Assembly: GCA_051453625.1 (NCBI GenBank) | Contig: JBOZIK010000001.1 | Span: 267,245,085-267,309,084, forward strand | Direction of reading: 5' to 3' | Source of the DNA: Welwitschia mirabilis | Lineage: Eukaryota; Gnetophyta; Gnetopsida; Welwitschiales | Length of the DNA: 64,000 bases | In this document: piece by piece, positions 21,220-34,007 of the stretch | Position numbering within the stretch: position 1 is the first letter of the stretch | Layout: each line of letters opens with the position of its first letter | Made by a program: the position numbers and the translations under genes | The notes under the pieces: model-generated | Told to the model about the DNA's origin: nothing | Database searches by the model: none | Seen by the model: only the letters and a program-made list of their open reading frames with translations

Positions 21220-23885
21220 AAGTTAAAAAGATATAAAACTAGTCCAAATCATTCAAATGTGGTTAAACATTATCAAATGATGTTAAATTAGTCAAATAAG
21301 ATTGAGCAAGTTAAAGCAACATCATATGGGTCAAACATGATTAAACTAACTCAAATGATTTTAAATTAGAAAACATTGATCATACTAGTTTGAAGAAGCT
21401 AAAATGCGATCTAACTAATTAAACTTAATTAAATGTAATCAAAATAGGTTAAGTAATGTTAAAATAGTTAAATTAAATCAAACTAGGTTAAGCAAGTTTA
21501 AATAAGATCAAACTGGTCAAAATTAGTTAAACTATATCAAACATAATCAAGCATATTTTAGTGATGAATGATTAATCAAATAAGATAAAATGATGTCTAA
21601 TTAATTAAACTAGATCAAATTAGATCTAGCAAGTCAAAATAAGATCAAATGAATTAAACTCAATCAAACTAGATCAAGCATAATCAATCACAAGTCAATA
21701 ATGTCTAATTGATCAAAGTATTTCGAACTAAGTCAAATAAGTTAAAACAAGTTCTAATTAGTTAAACTATGTCAAATTTTATTAATTAATGTTAAATTTA
21801 ATCAAAATCAATTAAGAGTGATGAAACTTAATTTAATATTATTAAATTGATCAAATTAGATGAAAATAATAAATTGATGTCAATTGTATCATACTAGGTA
21901 AAACTAGGTTGAGCTAATTAAAGCAAGATCAAAATGATTAACCTTAATCAAAATGGATCAAGATAGATCAAACTTAATCAAACATAGTCAAATAATATCT
22001 AATGATGTCTGATTAATTAACCTAAATTAAAGTAGATCAAACTAAATGAGAGTAGGCTAACTAGGTGGAAATAAGATTAAACTAGGACAAATGAGATCAA
22101 ACTAGTTAAATGTTGTTAAAGTAGATAAAACAAGGTCAAAATAGTCAAACGTGACCAGACTAGATTAAACTTAATCAAACTTAGTCAAATAAAATTAAAT
22201 GATATGTAATTAATCAAACTAGATGAAACATGATAAAATGATGTCAAATACATTAAACTAGGTCAAAGTAGATTGAATTAGTTGAAACAAGATCAAACTA
22301 GATCAAAGTGATTAAAATCCATTTAACTAGTTAAGCTAAGTTAAGCTAGGTAAAATTGGTTAAAATCAATCAAATAAGGTCAAATGATATCTAATTAATT
22401 AAACTAAATCAAACATAACCAAATAATCCTAAACCACATTATGCTTAGTCAAACTTAATCATACAAGGTTGAATGATATCTATTTGATCAAACTAGGTTA
22501 ATTTTGATTAATTGATGTTAAATTTTATCAAAATTAAAGTCAAAGTTAATCAAAACAATCAATTAACCTCAATTTTATTAAAATATATTAAACTAGTTAA
22601 GCTAGGTCAAACTAATCAAGCTTAGTAAAATGTAGTGAAACAAGCTCAAATGATGTCTAATTGTTTAAATTAGGTTGAATTTGATCAACTAATGCAAAAT
22701 TTTATCCACATCAATTAACAGCAGTGAAATTTGATTAACTATTATCAAATTGATCAAATTAGCAAAATAGTTAACTAATGTTAAGTTGATTAAACTAGAT
22801 TAAATAAGATTAAGTGATGTTTCATTAATCAAACTAAGTCACATTTGTTTAACTATTATCAAATGGGTCCAATTAGGTCAAAATAGTCAACTAATGTCAA
22901 CAAGATCAGATAAGATTAAACTAAGTCAAACTAATCAAATGTAGTTAAACAAGATCAAGTGATGTCTAACTCATTAAATTAGGTTAAATTTAGTTAATTA
23001 ATGTCAAATTGAATTAAAATTAATTAAAAGTAATGAAACTTGATCAATTATTATTAAGTTAATAAAACTAGGTTAAAATGGTCAATTGGTATTAACTTGG
23101 TCAAATTGGTTAAACTTAATCAAATAAGATGTAATTATGTCTAATTCATAAAACTAAGTCAAATTTAGTAATTGATGTTAAATTGAATTAAAATCAATCA
23201 AAACTAATGAAGTTTAATTAACTATTATTAAGTTGTTTAAATTAGGTTAAAATATTTAACTAATGTCAAATAGATTAAACTAAGCTAAATGTAATTAAAC
23301 AAGATTAAATTAATCAAATGTAATCAAACAAGGTCAAATGATGTCTAATGAATCAAAAAAAATCAAACTTGATTAATTGATCTTAAATTTGTTTAAAATC
23401 AATTAAAAATAGTACAATTTAATGATAAATTAGTCAAATGAGGTTGAAATGATTTGCTTGATCATACTAGGTCAAACTCAATCAAACATAGTTACATAAG
23501 ATCAAATGATGTCTAATTAATCAAAGTAGATCAAAGTTAATCAAATTTGAGCAAAATAGTTAATCAACCCAATCAAACTAGGTTGATCAAGTTGAAATGA
23601 GATCAAGCTAGTTAATCTTAAATGAAGTAGGTCAAAGTGAACCAAACTATATTAAACTTAGTTAAATATAGCTAAACAAGATCAAGCAATATCTAATTTA
23701 TCACACTATATCAAAGTATGTTAAACTAAATTGAACATGATCAAACTAAATCAAATATGGTGAAATGATGTTAAATAAATCAAACTAGTTAAATCTAGAT
23801 TAAGTAAGTTAAAATATGATCAAATTAGATTAAACAAAATTAATCTAATCAAACTAGTTAAAATGTGATAAAATAAATAAAGCAT
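21220..23885. repeat. Hierarchical AT-rich minisatellite of TCAAACTAGG-like words
   Basis: For 2.7 kb nearly all sequence consists of variants of a roughly 10-11 base word (TCAAACTAGG, GTCAAACTAA, ATCAAACTTA and similar) on the plus strand. A longer marker, GATGTCTAATTAATCAAACT and variants, recurs at about 21,590, 21,695, 22,007, 22,205, 22,385, 22,467, 22,654, 22,818, 22,957, 23,130, 23,340, 23,508 and 23,688. Spacing is mostly 140-210 bases, with shorter intervals near 80-105. This suggests a higher-order unit of about 170-190 bp assembled from short words. There are no gaps inside and no open reading frame. The array is old, since the copies are strongly diverged. Confidence 0.8.
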
Positions 23886-24339
23886 TTAAAGTACCGTTCC
23901 ATCTTAGTGCTAATACTATAATAAATATAAACTATACAAATTTTTTAATAAAAAATATTTTTTCAATTTTATTAATACTAAAAAATATATTTTCAATATT
24001 GTTTTATAGTTTAATCATTAATATATTCCAAAAGCTCCTAATTTTCACTCTTATAAAGGCACTAATAGGTTAAGAAAAATTTCTTATTTTTAATTAAAAT
24101 TTTTTATCCAATTAAAATGTTTAAAATTGTTTGATTCAGTGTGGTTTTTAAATTTAAAGAAATATTATGCTTTATGACAAACAAGGTAGAAATACACTAA
24201 GAAATGATAAAGTAAAGTATAAATTTATTAAAATAAAATAAAGTTAAAAAAAAGAAAAAAGATAAAGTAAAGTATCAATATAATGTCTTTAACAGGACAT
24301 CCTAATGATGGAATAGTGCNNNNNNNNNNTTGTGGTTGT

Positions 24340-25800
24340 GATTTTAATTTTTTAAAAAGTCTTTTCATAAAAAAAAGTATTAGATATAATTAAAAATAAA
24401 TAATTCTAAATATAATAAAGATAAGGAAGTAAAAAATGTCACTTTTATCATCACTTGTGCACTTATGAATTATGAATCTGTAAACTTACTTTAGAGAGGA
24501 CTACTTAGCATTATGAGAAAAAGAACTACTAGTCCACTGGTCTTACCTCTTTCTTACTATGAAACATTATTACTTTATAAGTGTTCTTTCTTATTTTTTT
24601 TCCTTTGTTTTTTTTGGAATATTTCTTTTATGTCATTTTCTTAGGAAGAATTGTTATTTCTTTTTAATATGCCTAGAAAATTGCCTTAAATATTTTGCAG
24701 CTTTTTGCTTTCTTTTAAAATCTTTTAAAATAATGTTTTTTTCAAATGGCATTGAAAATAAGTTATTTTAAGTTTTTTGTATAAATCCTCATTCTAATGG
24801 TATTTTTTAGATTGAGTGAAATATAAATGGATCCTTTTTTAAACAATTTAAGTAGTTTGAACTCTAATATGAGGGTTTTTAAGAAAAAGTTTCTTTTGAG
24901 TGATAAATGAAACATGAAGTACCAATATTTGTTTTATATTTTATTATCTAAGTCATTGAATTTCATTTCATATGCAATTTTTTTGTGAAAGCATGATTTT
25001 ATAAGAAAAGTATTATTTTAGCCACTACAGTAATTTTTTGATAAACCACTTTAGCAGTCCTTTGTAAAAGATCTTTTAATCTTTAAAAAAGTGTAAATAT
25101 TATAAAGAATAATAAATAAAAATTATAGGATAGGTAAAAGAGGAGAAGGAAATAAAAAAATTCACTTTTATCATCAATTATGCATTTGTAAATTGTGATT
25201 TTGTAATTAGAGAGAAGTACTTGGCATTTATGAAAAGAAGAAGTAGTAGTCCAATAGTCTTATATATTTCTTTCATTTTATTTGCTTAGTAATATTTATT
25301 AATTCTTTTCACTATGCTTATAAAACTATCTTAAATATTTTTAATTTTTTAATTTATTTTAAAATTTTCAAAATCATTTTTTTTAATGTAAAGGGCATTG
25401 GAACAAGTTATTTTAAATTTTTTGTACAAACTCTTGTTCAAATGGCTTATTTCATTTTGGATGTAATTTTTTTCTTTTTTATTTTTAATAAATTAATATT
25501 ATGTGAAATGGACTAAATGGATACGTTTTTTTTTCTTTAATGTAAGCCCTTTTGACTCCAATATGAGGGTTTTTATGAAAACCTTGGCTAGGAAAAATAA
25601 AGTTGTTTTTTGAATGATAAATATGACATGAACCTCACTAATGTTTATTTTTCTTTCTATTATTTAATTGATTGAATTTTATTTTATACACTTGTATGTG
25701 ATTTTATGGTGGAAATATGATCATTGCAAAATTTCTTTAACAAACCATTGTAGTGGTTACTATAGCATCTAAATTAATGAATTATCACTATAATAATCTT
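24340..25800. repeat. Tandem duplication, period about 720 bp
   Basis: A block starting near 24,360 with AATAAATAATTCTAAATATA and then CACTTTTATCATCACTTGTG, TTAGAGAGGACTACTTAGCA and ACTAGTCCACTGGTCTTA recurs from about 25,090 with CACTTTTATCATCAATTATG, TTAGAGAGAAGTACTTGGCA and GTAGTCCAATAGTCTTA. Later parts (ATATGAGGGTTTTTA near 24,870 and 25,560) keep the same order. A 10-N gap at 24320-24329 lies outside. The Phe-rich open stretch at 24,559-24,771 is a consequence of T-rich DNA and has no counterpart frame in the second copy. Confidence 0.65.
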
Positions 25801-28800
25801 TTTAGACTACTATAGTAACTATAATGGTATTTTTATACTTTTTCAATGGTAAAATAATTTAAATAAAAATTATAATGCTATATCAAAGTTAATAAATTAA
25901 CATTATATTTTTGGAGTAGCTTTTTAGATTGTTACAATGATTAATTAATGAAATTAACATTATACCATTATAGTGAGTGGTATTTTCAAACTTCCACAGT
26001 GATTATAGGATTTTCCTATAGTGGTCCTTTTACATAGAAATATTGTTGTAGTAGCCTATATCTATTACCTAGGTGATAGCTATAAATGAAAGAATTATAC
26101 TTTACAAAAGACATAATTGTTAAGTGTTGTGTTAACCATAACTAAAGTACTAGTAGAATACTAGAGCCTTTATCATGATGAAAGTTATAGTTGTATATTC
26201 TTTGATTAATCATATCTAAATTAATACTTACAAGCTAGAACTTCAAATTTGATAAAAACCATAGTTGCAAAAGGAACATTAACATTGAGGAAAGTTATTA
26301 ACGTAAACTAAAGTATCAACAATGACGAAAGGCATAATTTTTAATGACAAATTCAAACTTAAAAAATGGAATAACAACCTTAAATATTTCCATAGTTACT
26401 TAATGATAAATTAAATATGAGTTATCCTAATATAATCATATATCATTATGACAACATTCATACTTATAGACTAGATATTGACGTTGAGAAATGTCATATG
26501 TTCAAATAACATTTGATTGAAAAAATAATAAAAGTTATATATAAAATAGTCAAACTAGTTGAAACAATAGTGAAATTACTTAGAACAATGGTGTGATATT
26601 GGAAAAAGTATTTGAAAATAATCAAGTTGTCATACATGATAAAAAAATGATAATACTAAACATATTATTTAGATATAATTTCTAGGTTACTAAAATATAA
26701 CATTGTAATGATGACATAGAGGGTGTTATTAAAGTAGATTTATGAATTCCATATGTCATATATAGGTTGGTGACTATAACTTTTATGGATTAGATAATGG
26801 ATGAATTAGGCTGGGAGAGCACTTTCTTCAATCCATTAAGTGGATATTATATATGAAAAACAAATGAGTTTTATTAAAACATAACCAATGAAAATTAATA
26901 TTATAACACTTAGTAATAGGATAGTTAATTTGTCTTCTAATGCTAGTTTAAAATATACTAGCTTAGATAACTTAGGAAGAAATTTCTATGTTAATTCATA
27001 AAGGTTTTGAGAAAATGATTATTCTAATTTTAGAAATAATACCATATAAATATAAGGTACTTTAAGAAAGATAAAAAAGTAATGCAAGATGAATTCAATA
27101 ATACATTAAAATTTGTGTTTTACATAGTTAGTTGCACTATCAATTTTACATTCTAAAGCTCACATGTGTTTGTTCAATAGCTTGAAAAATGAGGGTAATT
27201 ACACTAAAAAATTAAAATTAATTTGTTCTTTCTAATTACATTAAAATGAAAGAAACATGTAAAAAAGTAACTAATTCTTCATTCTTAGATCTTATGTATA
27301 AGATTTTTTACACTCAACATCAATACTTTAGTCCTTTAATAGATATTTAAGAGATAGAATCTACAAATGAAAATAAAATGAAGCAAATGAAAATATCATC
27401 TAGAGATAAAGCTACATCACAATATCCTTCATTTATAGAAGTTGAATCTTCTTAGTGAAAATATATGAAGACAAAGGACTACCATCTAAAGATGAAGGAA
27501 AATAAGACAAAGAGCATATCAAGAAATATTTTTAAAAAAATGATTTTATTCATTTGCTAGTTAAGGTTTCCAAAATCATGAAGTGTAATGTGAGGGAAAT
27601 GGATGATATCTATGAATGACAAACTTGGTTAGAAGGAAAAAACATAGCTAGATGAATAACAATTAGAGATACTTAAACATATTTAATTACCATAATCTAG
27701 CATATGGTAGAGAGATTATTAAAAGTTTAAATATTAGTATCTTATACCACTGTTGTATTATATGTTAAAGACTCATTACATTATTCTCTTAAGGTGGAAC
27801 TATATTGAATATTACTATGCATAATGTTTATTATCTTCATATGTAATAATTATCATGTTTATTATTATCTTACTTGGAAAATTATTAATATTATCACATA
27901 ATATACCATATCATTAGTAATAGAATTTAGAAAATTGGTTTTTTTAATTTTAAATTTAGTTAAATGTTAGCTTCAAAATTCCATTGTTTTTCATAATAAT
28001 GTTATTTCTTAATGTTGTATTCCTTATTTATTTAATTCAAATGATAGTTACATATTAAATTATATGACTATACCAAATGTTTCCTTAGTAAGAAACTTAA
28101 AATGTATTGTAAATTAACTATGCCCAAAATTATCAAATTGAACTTCCTTTAAGCACTTTAACAATGTCAATTTTGTTATACAAAGGATAATCCAATAATA
28201 AAGTTAAATAATTTTAATTATGAAACCTAAAATTTTTGAGAGTTCTAGCATATAAGAGCTTTTAGATTAAGGACCATTTAAGGAATGTTAATCAAGTGAA
28301 AGAATATAAATTAACATAAAACACCATGTTTTATTAAAAAAAATGTTAAATTCTATTTAATTTAAACATATTGTTCAATTATCCTTTAACAGTAAAGATA
28401 TTCATAACCCCTCTTCATTTGGAAGTACATAATACAAGTACCCACTAAAAATGTTTTTAATATTAAAATTTTCTAACATAATAATGGTCTCCATTTCAAG
28501 TAAAACTTAGAATTTTTTATTAAATCTATAGTACAATCAATGCTAACATCCAATTAATTACTACTTTTAATTATTAATCCTTCATTTTAAATATTCACTT
28601 TTATTTTTATAAAACCATTTATAATTTATTATTATGTTATTATATAAGTGTTCTTCATTTGAGAAATGAGATGTATTATCGTTTTAATCACTTATGTTGA
28701 AGTTGAACTCCTATCATTAATGATTAGGTAAGATTACTGATAGTTAAATATTTTGTATCCCTATAGAAATTATTCTAGTTTTATTAAAGATAAGATGAAG

Positions 28801-29940
28801 ATGGCTTCATGTTAATTGTCTATGATAATGTTATTAATTTTAGTCCTCAACAAAACAAAAATCATATAATGATGAGAAATCTAGGTGTATAAATATACAT
28901 AAGACTAACAAATGTTAATTAAAATTTAGTTCTTGCACATGAAAATTGATATTTAGCATTTTAAAATATGAAGGGGTTTTTCAATCTTTGAATTTAATAA
29001 TTCCTAGCTTGTTATATTTCATTGATTATGTTACAATGTTTATCCTGTTCAATCAAATTTTTATTTTAAAAAAATTAAGTTTTGAATATTAATTAATAAA
29101 TATTTATGATTTTATATTAGAATTAAAGGAAAAAACATAAAACACTAGATATTTTTCACATAAAACACTAGATATTTATCATTTTCTTCATTGATTCATA
29201 AGCCTATAATCACCTAGTATTTACTGATAAGTCTTATAAATTTAAAATATGTTGAATAAATTGATGCATCAAGGATTAGAAAATTAAGAAGGTAAAGTGA
29301 ATGAGGATTTTTTAATGCCTTTGTAATCCCTCAATGGTTCCATGTAAATATTTAGTCTCATTTTATTTTGTATTATCAATCATTATAAATATAAGATTTA
29401 AGTTCTTCCATGTAAGATGCTACATTTGATTATTAAGTAAGAAAATAAATAGATCTATGATATTTAATAAGAATATAATATCTAAACAAATTACCCTCAT
29501 GTATATCTGATAGTAACCAGTTATATCTTATAGTAACTAGCCCACTATGGTAGATTATCTTATTATTACAATGACTTAATTAATAGATATGGTGGCGTAT
29601 TTTACCATTATAAAAGATCTTAACTATGACTTTCAATATGTTTTTTACTTTATCTTACATATATACTATTTTATAACTATTAATTTAATCATAATTATTA
29701 CTTTATCTCAATTTTATGGTAGCTTGTCACTAGGTTCACTTAGCCTCAATATCATCTTATAACAATGACTTTAGTAATAGTTGTTTCTTATGAAAATAAC
29801 TTTGGCATTTGCAATCATGAGCTTAGTTATAGCTATGGTTCAATAACTTTATTTATTAGTTTAACTATAACTTTAGTCATAATTATCTTTTATACAGTAT
29901 ATTTTCATGCTACTCATGGCTAAAGTCAAAGTCACTTTAG
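25800..29940. other. AT-rich intergenic DNA, nothing recognised
   Basis: Short diverged words such as AAAGTTATAGTT recur irregularly (26,080-26,420), and a 24-base word is doubled at about 29,136-29,182. I see no open frame with family signatures, no RNA gene and no LTR or terminal inverted repeat that I can define. Confidence 0.5.
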
Positions 29941-29949
29941 TGCTTAAAT

Positions 29950-30175
29950 AGTATCGTATCTTTAATGTGTAGAATCTTTAATGTTTTTTATTTTTAGTTT
30001 AACCATTATATGAAAAATATGTTTTAACTTCATCTTTAATGTATGGTATCTTTAACATAACCATCATATTAAAATGAATATTAACTTCATCTATAATATG
30101 TGTTATCTTTAATGTATGTTAACTTTAATGTAACTATCATATGGGGAATCTGTATTATATTTAATTTGTGTTTTC
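29950..30175. repeat. Short minisatellite, unit about 60-70 bp, roughly three copies
   Basis: The words ATCTTTAATGT, AACCATCATAT and TTAACTTCATCT recur in order three times with differences in spacing. The array is small and degenerate. Confidence 0.45.
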
Positions 30176-33100
30176 TATACTTCTATTAATTGAAATAACA
30201 TTTTATGTTTGTTAAAATGAAGAAACTAGTATATTCATGATTGTTATCATATTTAATAGTTATATTACTCTTAAAGAAAATATAATTACTTAGTTCTTTT
30301 CATTGCATAGAATATTAAACATTAATTTTAATTATCTAACCATAAATTTTCATTAAAATATTTTATATTAAGTCCTTTTCTCACATGTCTATATAAATAT
30401 ATATATAGATATAATGCATTTCTCAAGTGTAAAATTTATAGTTTAAAATTATTTGTGTACGTCATTCTTTCATACATAATCGTATTCAATGATTTTCTAA
30501 GGGTTGTACAATTGATTAGAGTTCGTGATAATGTTGAAAGTTTTTTTAATGATGTCAATATATGGTATTTAAAGTACTTAAAAGTAGAATATTATCATTA
30601 GCTTGATATTTATCTTGTGATTTATGATGATGAATTAAAAACTTACACATGTGCTAAAATAATGGTTTCATTTTTAAGGCATTTTATGTTAGAAAGTATT
30701 AATAGCATTTAAATTGAAAATATGTCTGTATATAAATCATTTAAAGATTAAAAATGATAATTCATTATTTTAATAAATTCTTTTCTGAAAATAAACATCA
30801 CAATAGAAAACAAACCAGTTGAGCATGCATCAATTATTTTGTTTAGGTATACAAATTATGTTAAAGAATTTTAGTTTTGTAAAATATAAAAGGTATTACC
30901 TTTATTTGAGTGAAGTACTGATCATCTTAAATTATAAGGTATAATGAGTGGTTCTTTTATTAGTTACTTTTTTAGCATATGCTTGAGGAAATCTCCACAA
31001 CCCATGATATCAATTATTTTATTCTTATGAAAGAGAAATCCATATTTAAAAGGGGTAATGAAGATATTTTTTACTTATTAGTTCAAGCAATACTTTAATA
31101 GACTCATCATTTTTAATATAAGTATAAAAATAAAGCTATTACAAGATGAAAGACAATTATAAAAGAAGGATGAAAAATTGCTTAAAGTGATAAAAAAGTA
31201 AGCTAGGTTAGTAAGGAGAATAAGAAATATTTGTATAGAGATTAATAATAATCCTTTAATGTGGTCATTTCAAAATTGCATGGTGTGAGGGATGAATACA
31301 AATTCAATATGTTTCAAGGTAGTATGTGTCACAAATAGAGAATTCTATGCTTAAATGATAAAACAACACATTACAATGTAAACTTTTAATCCCATTTAAA
31401 ATATCTACTAAGGAATTATGAGAAATACAAGATTGTTCAAATTTCAATAATGAAGATGTTCATTTCTTTAAAATGAATGTTTATCATTCAATATTAAAAA
31501 AAAAATTATAGAACATCTAAAAACTTGTACATCTATTAGTCTACATTATGAAAAGAGAAGATCTCATATATTAAAGCCTTTAATGGCATTCACCTTTGTC
31601 ACTTCTATATGTAGTATAATGATGAATGTTTAATTAATTCATTACCCTCCATCCTTCCTTAAATAGGTGAAACATGTAATAAATTTCTAGATTAATAATT
31701 GTTGTCCTTAGATACCACTAGATACACTAAGATCTACATAACTTAGGGATTTAGATATAAATTATTATAAGATCATGTGAATTGAGAAAAATAAAATTAT
31801 ACATAGAATAATAATAATAAAAAAGATTAATTCTAATTTTTTTGTTTGAGATAAACTCTTTGATTATTATGTGTAATGTATTTTAAAATTTAGTCCATTA
31901 TAGTCCACAATCCCAATTTCAAGGATAACAGTTTAAAGTATATGCCTTCAATCTTATTCAAATGTATTCATGACTTGATAGATAATGATTATTTCATATT
32001 TTAAAAGAAATAAAGAATAGAAAAATATCATTGACATCCAAGATAAAAGGTGTAAAGAAAAGTAAAATAATCATATTTGATACAAACACATATGATAAAA
32101 GTTTAAAAATAAAAACACACTTTACTTAAAGCATGTGCTACCTTTTAGAAAGATCATAAAAGAGATGATAAATAAAAAGAATTAATTATAGGTAATGGGA
32201 AAATCATTAAATATGTGTACAAATGGAAATAAAACACTCTCTTTTTAATGTCTAAACAAAATAATATTTGAAAATTTAATATTTCAAAGTACACGTTGAG
32301 AAATATGGAAAATAAGTTACTTTTAAGAATTATAAAAGATGGTGTTAATTTTTTGAATGAAAGGTATTAATTAAAAGATATGGGATTGGTGTTTACAAAA
32401 TTAAAAAAATATTTAGATATGGTTTAAAATTTATCATATGCATTGCAGATGTGTTACATAAACATAGTAGTAAGTTACAAGCATTATTTCATTCATTATT
32501 TATGAACAGATTATTATATGGAAGGAGTGGGATAATCTTCATTATTTTTAAGAGTTCTAATAAGAATCATGATTTTCTTTAGACCTTCTAATAATTCTCA
32601 TTATCTTGCAAAAATAATTTAAGTGGAGAGCCATATATTTCAACTTACATTGATTCATGATTATCTAATTACATGCCTTCTACAAAATGCATTATTGAGA
32701 ATTTTTTTCTAACTTATATTACTCCTATTACTAATTGTAAAAATAGCAATATTAGTGATTTAGACTCACTTGCATTCTTTCAAAATTATCATGCTAACCA
32801 CATTATTTAGTATTATGGGTATAAGACATTTAATATAATAATAGAGGCTGAAATTGTTGAAAGATCAATTTAATTATACAAGTTTCTTTTAAATATGTTT
32901 GTAAATAATGGATATAGATTAGTATTATTAATTTATTATGGATACAATTTAATTAGAACATGTAAAAACTATGATGTTTTTCTCTTTTTTATTTTTAATA
33001 ATGAAGGAAGCAATGTTATATAGGAAGCAATATTTCAAAAGATATTAAGTATGGAGATAGATTTCCAACAAATTTAAGAAATTTTTAAATAAACAAAAAA

Positions 33101-33230
33101 TAATGAAAAATGTGAAACTAGGAGTTCATTAAAAATAAAACCTTCAAGTTATAAATCAATAAGTAATTTATATTTATTAATTGTTATGTACATGTAATAA
33201 AAATATATTATATTTTCCCAATTTTAACAT
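30175..33230. other. AT-rich intergenic DNA, nothing recognised
   Basis: There are dense stops in all six frames and no motif that I can assign to a family. A short (AT)n run lies near 30,400. Confidence 0.5.
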
Positions 33231-33233
33231 AAT

Positions 33234-33446
33234 TTGAATCACCGAGAAGCATCATTAAGTAAGAAGCAAAAATATAAAGAAGTAATTCCATTGATGGCTA
33301 TAAAACTAAATGGTCTAGTATATGTAATAACATTGAAGAATAAAAGACAAGATGATCTAAAGAATGTTATCACTACTACATTCAATGTTAATTCTACTAA
33401 TAAAACTAATTTTATTTATTATTTTATTTGGTTTTTCTCTAGATAA
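33234..33446 (+). other. Unrecognised 70-codon open stretch, possibly a decayed exon
   Basis: The frame has mixed amino-acid composition (a basic N-terminal half with LSKKQKYKEV, then VIPLMAIKLNGLVYV) rather than the Phe/Lys/Ile bias of random AT-rich DNA here. It ends in a pyrimidine-rich run with TTTTTCTCTAG, which could be read as a splice acceptor. I cannot match it to a family, and it may be chance. Confidence 0.15.
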
Positions 33447-34002
33447 AATTTCATTTAAAAATCAAATGTGTAAAATTTTTTATGCATAATAGAATCGATT
33501 AAAAATCTTACTTCTCCTCATCTTGTATGAAATATTAGTTTTATGATAATGTATCATTTACTATTACAAGTAATTTGTTACTTATTATTGCATTATAAAA
33601 CTAAAATGCTACTTATTATAATAGTATATTAAAATTTTAATTTTATATCATTTATATACATATCTTTAAGAGAGATCAATAAATAAAGAAACTACATCTA
33701 TTCATACAGATTATGGTGTATTGAGTCCTATGAAAATAGAAACAATTTTATAATAATTAATTTTAAAATTATTAGTTTTTTAATTTTATTATTATCATAT
33801 TTTATGATAAATTTAGGCATTGAACAATGTAGAAGGAGATCTTAAGAAAAATAAAAAGGATGGAGGGAGTCACATTGAAGAAGGGAATACAAAAAAATAA
33901 GTAATTTATATATTTTAAGACATCATTTTTTTCCTTTTTGAGGATAAGATTAGGTATGTAGATTATGCTAGATAAATTCCTAATAGAACTTATTCCTATA
34001 AA

Positions 34003-34007
34003 AACTT
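34003..34007. repeat. Target-site duplication AACTT of the copia element, left copy
   Basis: The five bases before the 5' LTR are AACTT, and the five bases after the 3' LTR (41,992-41,996) are the same. Five bases is the usual length for Ty1/copia. Confidence 0.8.

Noticed and set aside
21220-23885. CRISPR-like regular repeats.
   Set aside because: The words are short and diverged, with no constant repeats or unique spacers. This is a plant minisatellite, not an array of that kind.
24559-24771. 70-codon plus-strand frame rich in Phe and Leu that looks like a membrane protein.
   Set aside because: It lies in T-rich DNA within a tandem duplication, and the second copy does not keep the frame.
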